Shown here in pieces: positions 1 to 11,073 of a stretch of DNA of 35,887 nt. Position numbers and translations under genes: made by a program. Source of the DNA: Clostridiales bacterium (lineage in GTDB: Bacteria > Bacillota > Clostridia > Oscillospirales > Oscillospiraceae); NCBI GenBank assembly GCA_021201475.1, contig JAJQEV010000049.1, forward strand, positions 1 to 35,887, in the 5' to 3' direction. Within the stretch, counting starts at the first letter, position 1, and each line of letters starts with the position of its first letter. Below the pieces are notes generated by a model. It was not told the origin of the DNA and made no database searches. It saw nothing but the letters and a program-made list of their open reading frames with translations.

Positions 1-525
1 AATTACGGCAAGGCCGAGCTGGTCAACGAGTTCTGCGATGATGACCCGTACACCACCATCGGAAGGCTGCTGTTCCTGCGGGAAGCGGCTACTCTGCCGG
101 AAGTCAGGACACTGGTGGAGGAAATTCAGCGGGAAGTCGAACACTTCTACTGCGTGGAGACAGACGCTTTCTCCGGCTATGATAAGTGGCTTGCCTGGCA
201 TCGTGATGTCGTTCACAGTGGCAGCAACAGGAAGAAGAAAGGCAAGACCCAGTTCCAGCAATTCAAGTGGTCTGTGCCGGTCTACGATGAAGAAGCCCCT
301 GACTTTATCGAAACGCCGCTAATCTCCGGGGACTTCCTGAACAGCGTACCGGGTGCAATGGAGATGTTCGTGCCGGAGCTGGCTGCAGAAATCGAGGAAA
401 GGATCAAGGCCGATCAGGAGAGCGACCACCCATCTCCCGACAAGTGCATCAATATCTCCATCACAACCGACCAGCTTGTCCGGCTGGTCAACGGCATTAA
501 GGAGACGAAGCGGAAAAAGGGCTGA
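1..525 (+). CDS. Unrecognised element protein, 5' end outside window
   Basis: The reading frame is open from the first base and stops at 523-525, so this is the last 174 codons of a longer gene. The product is acidic, with no membrane segment or signal peptide. A lysine-rich patch (residues about 79-86) is followed by an acidic C-terminal third that ends in a basic tail. I recognise no domain. Its position at the outer side of a restriction cargo operon suggests an accessory or maintenance protein of the mobile element, but no function can be assigned. The coding frame is supported by its length and by codon use like that of the hsd genes downstream. Confidence 0.6.
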   Translation, partial: NYGKAELVNEFCDDDPYTTIGRLLFLREAATLPEVRTLVEEIQREVEHFYCVETDAFSGYDKWLAWHRDVVHSGSNRKKKGKTQFQQFKWSVPVYDEEAPDFIETPLISGDFLNSVPGAMEMFVPELAAEIEERIKADQESDHPSPDKCINISITTDQLVRLVNGIKETKRKKG

Positions 526-703
526 TTTTCATTCGCCAATCGGCAAAATCGGCAAAACCGCGATTTTCAGCAGTCTCAGACGGATAACTCCTCATCTGGG
601 GCTGCTCCAAATCGAAAATCGTCGAAAACGCCAATTCGTCAATCGGGGAAAATTCCCCGAAAATGGCCCATTAGAGAAAGCAATCAGATTTTGGAGGTAG
701 TTT
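526..703 (+). other. Intergenic stretch with short CGGCAAAA-like repeats
   Basis: A non-coding 178-bp gap. It holds several short AT/CG-mixed repeats (for example CGGCAAAA at about 541-556) and a small inverted repeat around GGGGAAAATTCCCC (647-660). A ribosome site, GGAGG at about 693-697, precedes the next gene. No clear promoter was seen. Confidence 0.35.
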
Positions 704-1000
704 ATGAGTAAGCTCACGAAAATTGAGAGAGACACCGAGATTTATTACAATCAGTCCAATGCACCCATGCTGATACGCACCAACGACCCGAAGCTGATAC
801 GGAAGCTGAACAGCCTGGCCGCTGACTTCCCGGAGCTGTGCAAGCTCACAGAGGAGGATGAAATCTGTGGCTCCTATTTTGAAGTGGATAAGCACCGTGT
901 CAGTATTCATGTGACCCGGCCTTATTCCGAGGAACGCAGGCAGTGGCAAAGCCGGTGGGCAAAGGAGAACGGACTGAAAGGCAACACATCCGCTAAATAG
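704..1000 (+). CDS. Small conserved element protein
   Basis: A 98-residue protein starting at ATG 704 behind GGAGG with good spacing. The pattern, an N-terminal KLTKIERDTEIYYN segment, a middle with 'LIRKLNSLAADFPELCKL' and a C-terminal 'RPYSEERRQWQ', resembles the short proteins of about 70-100 residues often found beside cargo genes in gut integrative elements (sometimes loosely annotated as molecular chaperone). That resemblance is from memory of the family, not a search. No catalytic motif is visible. The gene ends 45 bp before the promoter of the restriction operon, so it is probably transcribed separately. Confidence 0.6.
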   Translation: MSKLTKIERDTEIYYNQSNAPMLIRTNDPKLIRKLNSLAADFPELCKLTEEDEICGSYFEVDKHRVSIHVTRPYSEERRQWQSRWAKENGLKGNTSAK

Positions 1001-1044
1001 GCTTGAAATCTTGAAAAATGCCAGTTGCAATCTTCAAATCGTGA

Positions 1045-1073
1045 TTGAATTCGGAGAATCCGCCTGCTATAAT
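1045..1073 (+). promoter_or_regulatory. Sigma-70-type promoter of the restriction operon
   Basis: A -35 box TTGAAT (1045-1050), a 17-bp spacer and an extended -10 box TGC-TATAAT (hexamer 1068-1073). Both boxes are near consensus. It lies 39 bp before the HTH controller gene and probably drives the whole hsd operon. Confidence 0.75.
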
Positions 1074-1111
1074 ATACGCAGTGGTTTCAAATGGTCAATC
1101 GGGAGGATTTT

Positions 1112-1342
1112 ATGATGGCAGTCAGCTATAACAAGCTCTGGAAAATGCTCATTGACAAAGGCATGAGTAAGACGGAAGTTATTCGGAAAGCCGGAATCAG
1201 CACGAACGCGATGGCACACCTGGGAAAGAACGAGGATGTCCGTGTTGCGGTGCTTGTAAAGATATGTGTAGCGCTCGACTGCACAATGGATGATATTATG
1301 GAGATCATACCTGACAAAACGGAGGAAAACGGCAATGGTTGA
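1112..1342 (+). CDS. XRE-family HTH regulator of the hsd operon
   Basis: A small Cro/C1-type DNA-binding protein of about 76 residues. The helix-turn-helix is read in 'MSKTEVIRKAGISTNAMAHLGK', followed by a C-terminal helix with 'LVKICVALDCTMDDIMEI', typical of the family. An upstream in-frame ATG at 1091 is possible, but GGGAGG at 1101-1106 places the start at 1112 or 1115. The gene ends inside hsdM (8-nt overlap), so the two are translationally coupled. Position and size suggest a C-protein-like controller that times or limits restriction gene expression. That role is inferred. Confidence 0.8.
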   Translation: MMAVSYNKLWKMLIDKGMSKTEVIRKAGISTNAMAHLGKNEDVRVAVLVKICVALDCTMDDIMEIIPDKTEENGNG

Positions 1343-2897
1343 CACAAAGAAAGAACAGGAACGGGACGAACTTCACCGTGCAATCTGGGCCATTGCCGAC
1401 GAACTCCGGGGAGCCGTGGACGGCTGGGACTTCAAGAATTATGTCCTCGGCACGATGTTCTATCGCTATATCTCTGAAAACCTGGTCAACTATATCAATC
1501 AGGGAGAGATCGACGCCGGAAACACAGATTTCGACTATGCCGCTATGTCCGACGCAGACGCAGAAGAAGCCAGAGAAGGACTTGTTGAGGAAAAAGGTTT
1601 CTTTATCCTGCCCAGTGAGCTTTTCTGGAATGTTTTGAAGGTGGCTCCAAACGACGAAAACCTGAATATGACGCTGGAAACCATCTTCCGGCACATTGAG
1701 GGGTCTGCAAAAGGCAGCGAATCCGAGAGCAGTTTCGCTGGATTGTTCGATGATTTCGATGTGAACAGCAATAAGCTGGGCAGCACAGTGGCAAAGCGGA
1801 ATGAGAAGCTGGTCAAGCTGTTAAACGGCGTGGCGGCCATGAACCTGGGCGACGTGAAGCATCACGACATCGACGCCTTTGGCGACGCCTATGAATACCT
1901 GATGACCATGTACGCCAGCAATGCGGGCAAATCCGGCGGCGAGTTCTTTACACCCGCCGATGTCTCCGAACTGCTGACTCGATTAGGCACTGTTGGCAAG
2001 ACGGAGATCAACAAGGTATATGATCCGGCCTGCGGCAGCGGTTCTCTATTATTGAAGGCGGAAAAAATTCTCGGAAAAGATGCTGTACGCAACGGTTTCT
2101 TTGGCCAGGAGATCAATATCACGACATACAACCTTTGCCGCATCAATATGTTCCTGCATGACGTGGGCTTTGATAAATTCAATATCGCCTGCGAGGATAC
2201 CCTGACCGCACCTCAGCACTGGGATGATGAACCGTTCGAGCTGATCGTCAGCAATCCTCCCTATTCGATCAAATGGGAGGGGTCAGATAATCCGCTGCTC
2301 ATCAACGATCCCCGCTTTTCTCCTGCCGGGGTGTTGGCACCGAAAAGCAAGGCTGACATGGCCTTTATCATGCACAGCCTTTCCTGGCTGGCTGCCAACG
2401 GAACGGCGGCTATCGTCTGCTTCCCCGGCATCATGTACCGTGGCGGCGCTGAACAGAAAATCCGTAAGTATTTGATCGACAACAACTTTATAGACTGCAT
2501 CATTCAGTTACCCAGCAATCTGTTCTTCGGTACTTCTATCGCCACCTGCATCATGGTGCTGAAAAAGGGCAAGACGGACAACAAAGTCCTGTTCATCGAT
2601 GCGACCAACGAGTGCATCAAGGTCACGAACAACAACAAGCTGACCGCCGACAACATTGACAGGATCGTTGTGGCATTTACCGCCCGTGAGGACGAAGCAC
2701 ACTTCACCCACCTGGCCGCTTATGATGAGGTGGCTGGCAATGACTACAATCTTTCCGTGTCCACCTATGTGGAAGCGGAGGACACACGGGAAAAGATCGA
2801 CATCGTAAAGCTAAATGCAGAGATTGAACAGATTGTCGCCCGTGAGCAGGTGCTTCGGGACGAGATCGCCAAGATTATTGCGGAAATCGAGGTATAA
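1335..2897 (+). CDS. hsdM: Type I restriction-modification methyltransferase subunit HsdM
   Basis: The 520-residue adenine-N6 methyltransferase subunit, which uses S-adenosylmethionine and acts in an M2S complex with HsdS. An HsdM N-terminal helical domain (about residues 8-140) is followed by the methylase domain. SAM-binding motif I is DPACGSGS at residues 230-237 and the catalytic motif IV is NPPY at 307-310. Length and motifs are normal. The start at ATG 1335 is chosen over an upstream frame extension at 1290 because GGAGG (1321-1325) sits 9 nt before it and homologues start near 'DELHRAIWAIADELRG'. It overlaps the HTH gene by 8 nt. The next gene starts 2 nt after its stop. Confidence 0.96.
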   Translation: MVDTKKEQERDELHRAIWAIADELRGAVDGWDFKNYVLGTMFYRYISENLVNYINQGEIDAGNTDFDYAAMSDADAEEAREGLVEEKGFFILPSELFWNVLKVAPNDENLNMTLETIFRHIEGSAKGSESESSFAGLFDDFDVNSNKLGSTVAKRNEKLVKLLNGVAAMNLGDVKHHDIDAFGDAYEYLMTMYASNAGKSGGEFFTPADVSELLTRLGTVGKTEINKVYDPACGSGSLLLKAEKILGKDAVRNGFFGQEINITTYNLCRINMFLHDVGFDKFNIACEDTLTAPQHWDDEPFELIVSNPPYSIKWEGSDNPLLINDPRFSPAGVLAPKSKADMAFIMHSLSWLAANGTAAIVCFPGIMYRGGAEQKIRKYLIDNNFIDCIIQLPSNLFFGTSIATCIMVLKKGKTDNKVLFIDATNECIKVTNNNKLTADNIDRIVVAFTAREDEAHFTHLAAYDEVAGNDYNLSVSTYVEAEDTREKIDIVKLNAEIEQIVAREQVLRDEIAKIIAEIEV

Positions 2898-2899
2898 CC

Positions 2900-3944
2900 A
2901 TGGCAGACAATAAAAATGAATTGAGCAATACTTATCAACCAATGGTTGATGATATTAAAGAGATCATTGAAGAAGGACGAAATAAAGCCTATTCTTCTGT
3001 GAACTCCATCATGACCATGACATATTGGAATATTGGCCGCCGTATCGTTGAGGAAGAACAGCGTGGGCAGGAGCGTGCCCAATACGGGAAGAAGCTGATT
3101 AAATACCTTTCGGAGCAGCTACAGCAAACGTATGGAGGCGGATTTAGCGAGCGCTACCTTGCGTATTTCAGGAAATTTTATCTTACCGTACCAAACCCTG
3201 AAATTTTGCAAACGCATTTGCAAAATTTGAGCTGGTCGCATATTCTGACGACCCTTCGAGTGGGAGATGAGACTGCAAGGCGGTGGTATCTGACAAACGC
3301 CAGCACACAGGGCTGGAGCGTGAAGCAGCTGAGCCGGAATATCTCAACGCAGTATTATGAGCGTCATTATGCTGCGCCGCAGCTTACAGAGACAAAAAGA
3401 GCTCCTGATAAGCTGGAGATACTGAAAACGCCCGTCATGGCGGAATTTCTCGGCTTTAAGTTGGATGAAAGCTATTCGGAATCCGATTTGGAGTCCAGCA
3501 TTATCAGCCATTTGCAGGAGTTTTTGATGGAGATGGGGAAAGGGTTTGCCTTTGTCGCCCGTCAACAGCATATCCGCACCGAAGCGGATGATTACTACAT
3601 TGACCTTGTGTTTTACAATGTGGTTTTGAAGTGCTATGTTCTGATCGACCTGAAAATCGGAAAAGTGACCCATCAGGACGTGGGACAGATGGATATGTAT
3701 GTCCGTATGTACGACGAACTGAAATGCACGGAGGGCGATAACCCCACCCTGGGGATCGTGCTTTGCTCCGAAACAGATCAGGATATTGCGAGATACTCCA
3801 TTCTCAAGGACAACGGGCATCTCTTTGCCACCAAATACAAGTTGAATTTGCCGTCCGAAGAGCAGTTGAAGGTGGAGATCGAGCGGCAAAAGGAAATTTT
3901 CTATATGCAGCACCCTGCATTAAAAGAAAAGGAGGGCGAAGCGG

Positions 3945-3952
<8 letters not shown>
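2900..3952 (+). CDS. PD-(D/E)XK nuclease, DUF1016/YhcG type
   Basis: A 350-residue protein. The N-terminal half matches the DUF1016 helical/winged-helix region ('TYWNIGRRIVEEEQ', 'GGGFSERYLAYFRKFY', 'LSWSHILTTLRV'). The C-terminal half is a PD-(D/E)XK nuclease fold with D235 and D250-L-K252 as the visible catalytic set, followed by 'QMDMYVRMYDE'. The length is usual for YhcG-like proteins. It lies between hsdM and hsdS, 2 nt after hsdM and overlapping hsdS by 8 nt, so it belongs to the operon. DUF1016 genes are common companions of type I systems; the exact role (second nuclease, or suppression of invading DNA) is not settled. It is not part of the core methylase or translocase. Confidence 0.88.
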
Positions 3953-5752
<1,800 letters not shown>

Positions 5753-5756
<4 letters not shown>

Positions 5757-6196
5757 AAACAATAGCTCTGAGATTTGGGGAACATTTTTCACCGGAATGT
5801 GGAACCATTGCAGCACACCAAGCAGTTATTGATGAGTTTGGTTATGTTTGGTATGGCAAGATGGGGGCACCTGTTTCTGCGAAAATTATTGAAGAAATAA
5901 AAGATTGTGCTGATCCGATCATTCTGCTGATTAACAGTGGCAGAATGGAGAGGTACTGGGCACACGTGATTGAAATCAGTAGAAATGTTCCAGAGAAAAA
6001 GACCATTCCTGAATACTATCGGGATAAGGTTGGCCAATTCAAAACCTGGTTTAAAGTCACGAAATTTGATCCAGCCCCAAGAGATATAATGTCACATTGC
6101 TTTGTTGCATCTTCAGGTAATGCGCTTGGTGAGGTTTCAAAGCACAGCATGAGCCCGTACTTTATAATAAATTACAATGAGGAGAAGGCAGTATGA
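5753..6196 (+). CDS. Unrecognised accessory protein of the hsd operon
   Basis: A 147-residue soluble protein. The start ATG at 5753 overlaps the hsdS stop as ATGA and has AAGGA (5739-5743) at suitable spacing, so it is preferred over ATG 5744. I recognise no family. The alternation of short predicted strands ('YVWYGKMG', 'IILLINSG', 'RYWAHVIEI', 'TWFKVTKF', 'YFIINY') is loosely like a small PUA/EVE-type beta barrel that might read a modified base, but this is only a guess at the fold. Coupling at both ends (ATGA overlaps with hsdS and with the next gene) shows it is made with the restriction complex. Confidence 0.75.
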
Positions 6197-6873
6197 CAAC
6201 TGAGAAAAGGGCCGGAGTGATTTATATTTTGACGAACCCGTCATTTCCGGATTATATCAAGATCGGATATGTTTCCAACTTAGAAAAGCGCCTGGAGCAG
6301 TTGAACCGGAGTGAATGTATTCCGTTCGCGTTTCGTGTTTATGCTGTATATCAGGTCACAAAGCCCCTACAGGATAAAGAGCTTCACAGCATCATAGACA
6401 GCCTGAACCCGGACTTGAGAGCCATCGACACGTTTGACGGAAAGACCCGCACAAAAGAGTTTTACGCCATGTCTGCTGAAGACGCCTATTCCCTGTTGGA
6501 GAGCATCGCCAAGTTGAGCGGCACACAGGACAGGCTACAACGTATGACACCAGAAGGCCATGAGATTTTGGATGAGGAAGTTGCCGCAGAAATCCAGGAG
6601 GAGGCGAAGGAACGCCGCTCCCCGTTCTCCTTCACAAAATGCGGCATTCCGGTAGGCGCTGAAATCGAATTACTGAACCATCCGGAATTTATCGCCACAG
6701 TAAAAGATGACCGGCACATTGAATATCATGGCCTGACATACTCCCTGACAGGTCTTGCGATGAAGCTGCTGGAGGTTGACCATGCACTGCAAGGGCCGGT
6801 GTACTGGACGTATCAGGGCAAGGTTTTGAGAGATATACGCATTGAGCGCGAGGAACAGGGACTTTACAAATAG
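6193..6873 (+). CDS. GIY-YIG nuclease-family protein (T5orf172-like)
   Basis: A 226-residue protein. The N-terminal 90 residues read as a GIY-YIG domain of the T5orf172 type: 'GVIYILTNP', 'YIKIGYVSNLEKRLEQLNR' and an E near 'TKEFYAMS'. A helical linker follows, then a C-terminal domain (about 150-220) with 'GIPVGAEIEL', 'YSLTGLAMKLL' and 'GPVYWTYQGKVL', which resembles the DUF4357/RAMA-like domains found in restriction-associated proteins. The start overlaps the preceding gene by 4 nt (ATGA). It is a probable second accessory nuclease or DNA-sensing factor of the operon. Catalysis is inferred from the family; not every active-site residue can be assigned by eye. Confidence 0.82.
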   Translation: MTTEKRAGVIYILTNPSFPDYIKIGYVSNLEKRLEQLNRSECIPFAFRVYAVYQVTKPLQDKELHSIIDSLNPDLRAIDTFDGKTRTKEFYAMSAEDAYSLLESIAKLSGTQDRLQRMTPEGHEILDEEVAAEIQEEAKERRSPFSFTKCGIPVGAEIELLNHPEFIATVKDDRHIEYHGLTYSLTGLAMKLLEVDHALQGPVYWTYQGKVLRDIRIEREEQGLYK

Positions 6874-6890
6874 AGAAACGAGGGTCGGAG

Positions 6891-9800
6891 ATGCCGTACT
6901 TTAATATCGTTGCCGCCACCAGCGAAAATACAGTGGTCACAGAATATGAGCCAGTCACAGCCCGTTCTGACAGCTACCAGAGCGAGGCGGCGCTGGAAAG
7001 GGAGTTTATCCGTCTGCTGGGGGAACAGGGTTATACCTATCTTCCCATCCACGCCGAAGCCGATTTGATTACCAACCTTCGGGAGCAACTGGAACAGTTG
7101 AACGATTATCGCTTCTCTGATGCAGAGTGGGAACGATTCTTCAAGGACGCCATCGCCAACCCGACGGAGCATATTGTGGAGAAGACCCGGAAAATTCAGG
7201 AGGACTATGTGCAGGTTCTGAAGCGTGACGACGGCAGCACTAAGAATATCTCCCTGATTGACAAGAAGAATATCCACAACAACCGTCTCCAGGTCATCAA
7301 CCAGTATGAAGTCAGCCAGGACGAGGGCGCACGGCACGACAACCGCTATGATGTGACCATTCTGGTCAACGGTCTGCCGCTGGTTCATGTGGAACTAAAG
7401 CGCCGGGGTGTCCCCATCCGGGAGGCGTTTAACCAGATCAACCGCTATCAGCGGGATTCCTTCTGGGCTGGCTGTGGCCTGTATGAGTATGTGCAAATCT
7501 TCGTTATCTCCAACGGAACCAACACCAAGTATTACTCCAACTCCACCCGTTTCAATGCCATCAAGGACACAAACGCCAGGAATACCAAGAAGGAAAAGAC
7601 CAGCAACAGCTTTGAGTTTACTTCCTTCTGGGCCGACGCCAAGAACAAGGTCATTCCCGACCTGATCGACTTTACCAAGACCTTCTTCGCCCGGCATACC
7701 ATCCTGAATATCCTGACAAAATACTGCATCTTCACGGCAGAAAATATGCTGATGGTCATGCGGCCTTATCAGATCACGGCGACGGAACGCATCCTGAACC
7801 GTATTGAGATCGCCAACAATTATAAAAAGTACGGAACCATCGAGGGCGGCGGCTATATATGGCACACCACCGGCTCCGGCAAGACACTGACCTCCTTCAA
7901 GACGGCACGGCTGGCCTCTCAGCTTCCCTACATCGACAAGGTGCTGTTCGTCGTTGACCGGAAAGACCTGGACTACCAGACCATGAAGGAGTATGACCGC
8001 TTCGAGAAGGGTGCGGCCAACAGCAACACCTCCTCTGTGGTTCTGGAACGGCAACTTCGTGACCCGAATGCTAAAATTATTATCACCACCATCCAGAAGC
8101 TGTCCGCTTTCATCAAAAAGTACAAGACCCACGAGGCCTATACCAAGCGGGTGGTCATCATTTTCGACGAGTGCCACCGCAGCCAGTTCGGGGATATGCA
8201 CGCAGCCATTGTCAAGAGCTTTAAAAAATATCATATCTTCGGCTTTACCGGTACGCCGATTTTTGCAGCCAACACCGGCGCTGTCCGCAATCCCCAGTTC
8301 TTTACGACGGCTCAGACCTTTGGTGACCAGCTTCACGCCTATACCATCGTGGACGCCATCAATGATAAAAACGTGCTGCCCTTCCGAGTGGATTATATCA
8401 AAACGATGGACGTGGACGCCGACATTGATGATGAAGATGTCTGGGACATTGACCGCAAAAAGGCGCTGGAGTCGCCGGAGCGGATCGCCCTCGTCACAAA
8501 ATATATTCTGGAACACTTCGACCAGAAAACCTATCGTGGCGACAAGACTTTTGAATATTCCGTGCTTCAAAATATCTCCGAGGTAGCCTCCGGCAAAAAC
8601 GGCACCGTAGAGGAGATCAAGGCGAAGCAGCGTGTCAGCGGCTTCAACTCCATCTTCGCTGTGGCCTCTGTGCCGGTCGCTATGAAGTATTATCGGGAGT
8701 TCCAGAAGCAAATGGCCGCCGACCCGACCAAGGCGCTGCGCATCGCCGTTATTTACAGCTATGGAGCCAACGAAGCCGAGGCAGATGGTATCCTGGATGA
8801 AGAAAACTCCGAGGACACCAGTGGGCTTGACCAGACCTCTCGTGACTTCCTGGATGACGCTATCCGGGACTATAACGAGATGTTCCACACAAATTACAGC
8901 ACGGACGGTGAGCGGTTCCAGAGTTATTATAAAGACGTTTCTCTCCGCATGAAAAACAAGGAGCTTGATCTGCTCATCGTGGTCAATATGTTCCTGACCG
9001 GCTTCGACGCCACCACGCTGAATACTCTGTGGGTAGATAAAAATTTGAAGATGCACGGCCTGATCCAGGCGTTTTCCAGAACCAACCGTATCCTGAACTC
9101 CATCAAAACCTTTGGCAATATCGTCTGCTTCCGTAACCTGCAAAAGCGAGTGGATGATGCAATTTCCTTGTTCGGAGACAAAGACGCTGGCGGTGTTGTC
9201 CTTCTGAAAAAATTTGAGGACTACTACAACGGCTATGTCGGCCCCGATGACAAGCCGAGGCCCGGCTATGTGGAGATGATCGAGGAACTGGAAACAAAAT
9301 ATCCGCTTTCCGAGCCGCAGATCGTCGGGGAACAAAATCAGAAAGAGTTTATTCTGCTGTTCGGCGCTATCCTGAGAATGCGGAACCTGCTCTCCTCCTT
9401 TGATGAATTCAAGGGCAAGGAACTGATTAACGAGCGCGATTTGCAGGACTATCTCGGACGGTATCAGGATTTGCGGGACGAGTGGCGTAGACCCGGTAAA
9501 GACAAAAAGGACATCACAGATGATGTTGTTTTCGAGATAGAGCTGATTAAGCAGATCGAGATCAACATTGATTACATCCTGATGCTGGTTGCCAAATACC
9601 ACAGCAGCCATTGTGAGGACAAGGAAGTACTTGTCACCATTCGCAAGGCAGTGGACGCCAGCCCAGAACTGCGCAGCAAGAAGGAACTGATTGAAAACTT
9701 TATCGGCAGCCTGAATGAAGTCGAGGATGTGATGGGCGAATGGCAGACCTATGTTGCCGAAGAACGGGAACGGGAGCTTGCCCAGATCATCAGCGAGGAG

Positions 9801-10106
9801 CATTTGAGGGAACCGGAAACCCGGAGGTTCGTCGAGAACGCTTTCCGGGACGGCGAGGTCAGGACGACCGGTACCGACATCGACAAGCTGATGCCACCGG
9901 TTTCCCGCTTTGGTGGAGGACGTGCAAAGAAGAAGCAGACGGTTATTGACAAGCTGAAAGCATTCTTTGAACGGTTCTTTGGAATTGGCGGGACGTTTAA
10001 GGCAAAGCAAGATAGCGTGACTTATGAGTTTGACACCGACAGTCAGCTTCAAATGGTAGCGGAGCCTCCGATGGAGTATGGGAAGAAAGAACCATCTACT
10101 GATTGA
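6891..10106 (+). CDS. hsdR: Type I restriction endonuclease/translocase subunit HsdR
   Basis: The 1,071-residue ATP-dependent translocase and nuclease subunit. The N-terminal PD-(D/E)XK nuclease shows D154 and E168-L-K170. The SF2 motor follows with Walker A 'TTGSGKT' (K331), DEAD-box variant D426-E-C-H, motif III 'TGTPIF', and the second RecA lobe including 'VVNMFLTGFDATTLN' and 'QAFSRTNR'. A long C-terminal helical domain contacts the methylase core. Size and motif order are normal and no frameshift is seen. It starts 17 bp after the GIY-YIG gene, apparently still in the operon. A long frame on the opposite strand here is only a shadow. Confidence 0.96.
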   Translation: MPYFNIVAATSENTVVTEYEPVTARSDSYQSEAALEREFIRLLGEQGYTYLPIHAEADLITNLREQLEQLNDYRFSDAEWERFFKDAIANPTEHIVEKTRKIQEDYVQVLKRDDGSTKNISLIDKKNIHNNRLQVINQYEVSQDEGARHDNRYDVTILVNGLPLVHVELKRRGVPIREAFNQINRYQRDSFWAGCGLYEYVQIFVISNGTNTKYYSNSTRFNAIKDTNARNTKKEKTSNSFEFTSFWADAKNKVIPDLIDFTKTFFARHTILNILTKYCIFTAENMLMVMRPYQITATERILNRIEIANNYKKYGTIEGGGYIWHTTGSGKTLTSFKTARLASQLPYIDKVLFVVDRKDLDYQTMKEYDRFEKGAANSNTSSVVLERQLRDPNAKIIITTIQKLSAFIKKYKTHEAYTKRVVIIFDECHRSQFGDMHAAIVKSFKKYHIFGFTGTPIFAANTGAVRNPQFFTTAQTFGDQLHAYTIVDAINDKNVLPFRVDYIKTMDVDADIDDEDVWDIDRKKALESPERIALVTKYILEHFDQKTYRGDKTFEYSVLQNISEVASGKNGTVEEIKAKQRVSGFNSIFAVASVPVAMKYYREFQKQMAADPTKALRIAVIYSYGANEAEADGILDEENSEDTSGLDQTSRDFLDDAIRDYNEMFHTNYSTDGERFQSYYKDVSLRMKNKELDLLIVVNMFLTGFDATTLNTLWVDKNLKMHGLIQAFSRTNRILNSIKTFGNIVCFRNLQKRVDDAISLFGDKDAGGVVLLKKFEDYYNGYVGPDDKPRPGYVEMIEELETKYPLSEPQIVGEQNQKEFILLFGAILRMRNLLSSFDEFKGKELINERDLQDYLGRYQDLRDEWRRPGKDKKDITDDVVFEIELIKQIEINIDYILMLVAKYHSSHCEDKEVLVTIRKAVDASPELRSKKELIENFIGSLNEVEDVMGEWQTYVAEERERELAQIISEEHLREPETRRFVENAFRDGEVRTTGTDIDKLMPPVSRFGGGRAKKKQTVIDKLKAFFERFFGIGGTFKAKQDSVTYEFDTDSQLQMVAEPPMEYGKKEPSTD

Positions 10107-10127
10107 TTTGTCTTAGGAGGGATGATA

Positions 10128-10961
10128 GTGACATCTGAGGAAAGAGATTATGATTATGCTGTTTGTAAGATTCCAAGGAAAGATAAGGATGGCAATGATA
10201 TAAGTTCTGATAAAATCGGAAAAGGTGGGCGACATCGTGAAGATGGTACTTATTCAGGTGTGGCCTATGATATTGAACTAACGGATGAAAATTGTGGACA
10301 AGAAGCACCGACCCCAAAGCCAACTATTCAGTATGAAGATTTGCCGTGGTGGGGTCAGTTGATTTGTGATGTTGCTGAGGAAGTTGTTCCTGTTGTTATG
10401 GAGAAATTGACAGATGTTGCAATAACCAGTTTTCAGAATTGGTGCCGTGAACGCAAAAGTCAGAAGTCATCCAAAAACAATTTGGAGAAAACTAAGAAAG
10501 CGACCATATACGATATAAAGGCCACAAGGATCATTCGAGAATTAGAGAATACCCCTGAAGAAGAAAAATCCAAAGTAATTGCAACCGTGGCAATGCCACT
10601 TGAGTTTGATTCTGCTTATGCTAAGTATTCAACAGATATGACGAGTGAACAGGCTCAAAAAGAATTACTGGATGCATTTGTTTTATATATTTTAAGTGTG
10701 CAGAAACTTTGGAAAGTCTCACATGCAAGAATTGTTGATGCATCAGGCAATATGACCAGCGGAAAGGAAATTGTGGATATGCTCAGCAGCCCCACTATTA
10801 TTGCCAGCATCAATTCCATCTTACAGCACAATCCGAAATTGCTGGAACAGTGGCAAGCTGAAGCGTTATCAAGTATCATAGGGAGACAATTACTTGTCGA
10901 AAATCAGTACGTCCCCTTAAATGAAGTGGAGCTAAAGGAAAAATTATTGGAGAAACTATAG
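10128..10961 (+). CDS. Unrecognised protein beside oriT
   Basis: A 277-278-residue protein. AGGAGG at 10115-10120 is only 1 nt from ATG 10122, but 7 nt from the in-frame GTG at 10128, so the GTG is taken as the start. The N-terminal 70 residues are charged and glycine-rich ('GKGGRHREDGTYSG'), a short amphipathic region follows ('LPWWGQLICDVAEEVVPVVMEKL'), then a mostly helical, lysine-rich region. No known domain is recognised. It is AT-richer than hsdR. It lies on the side of the probable oriT that would enter a recipient first, so a role in establishment or membrane association is conceivable but unproven. Confidence 0.72.
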   Translation: MTSEERDYDYAVCKIPRKDKDGNDISSDKIGKGGRHREDGTYSGVAYDIELTDENCGQEAPTPKPTIQYEDLPWWGQLICDVAEEVVPVVMEKLTDVAITSFQNWCRERKSQKSSKNNLEKTKKATIYDIKATRIIRELENTPEEEKSKVIATVAMPLEFDSAYAKYSTDMTSEQAQKELLDAFVLYILSVQKLWKVSHARIVDASGNMTSGKEIVDMLSSPTIIASINSILQHNPKLLEQWQAEALSSIIGRQLLVENQYVPLNEVELKEKLLEKL

Positions 10962-10968
10962 TATAAAT

Positions 10969-11017
10969 CCCTTACTTGTAAGGGCGCACTTCTATATCCT
11001 TGCGGATATTCTGTGCG
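10969..11017 (-). other. Probable oriT with RSF1010-like nic region
   Basis: Read on the minus strand, an inverted repeat ATATCC-gcaa-GGATAT (11009-10994) is followed after a few bases by AAGTGCGCCCTTAC (10991-10978), matching the nic core AAGTGCGCCCT of RSF1010-type MOBQ plasmids in sequence and layout. A flanking palindrome CCCTTAC-tt-GTAAGGG (10969-10984) overlaps nic, and outer arms CGCAC/GTGCG (10985-10989, 11013-11017) enclose the stem. It sits 5' of a MobA/MobL relaxase gene, the expected position. Confidence 0.75.
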
Positions 11018-11073
11018 ATCTGCGATGCTTCCCCTCTTTCCTGCCAACATTCCCTGTCCGGCATCCAAGAGGG

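Noticed and set aside
1112-1342. HigA/other antitoxin with a toxin partner
   Set aside because: The HTH protein has no small toxin gene beside it and overlaps hsdM, which favours a controller role.
7395-10052. An 885-codon open frame on the minus strand
   Set aside because: It lies wholly antisense to hsdR, which has all expected motifs. The antisense product has no recognisable domain; such frames arise from codon bias.
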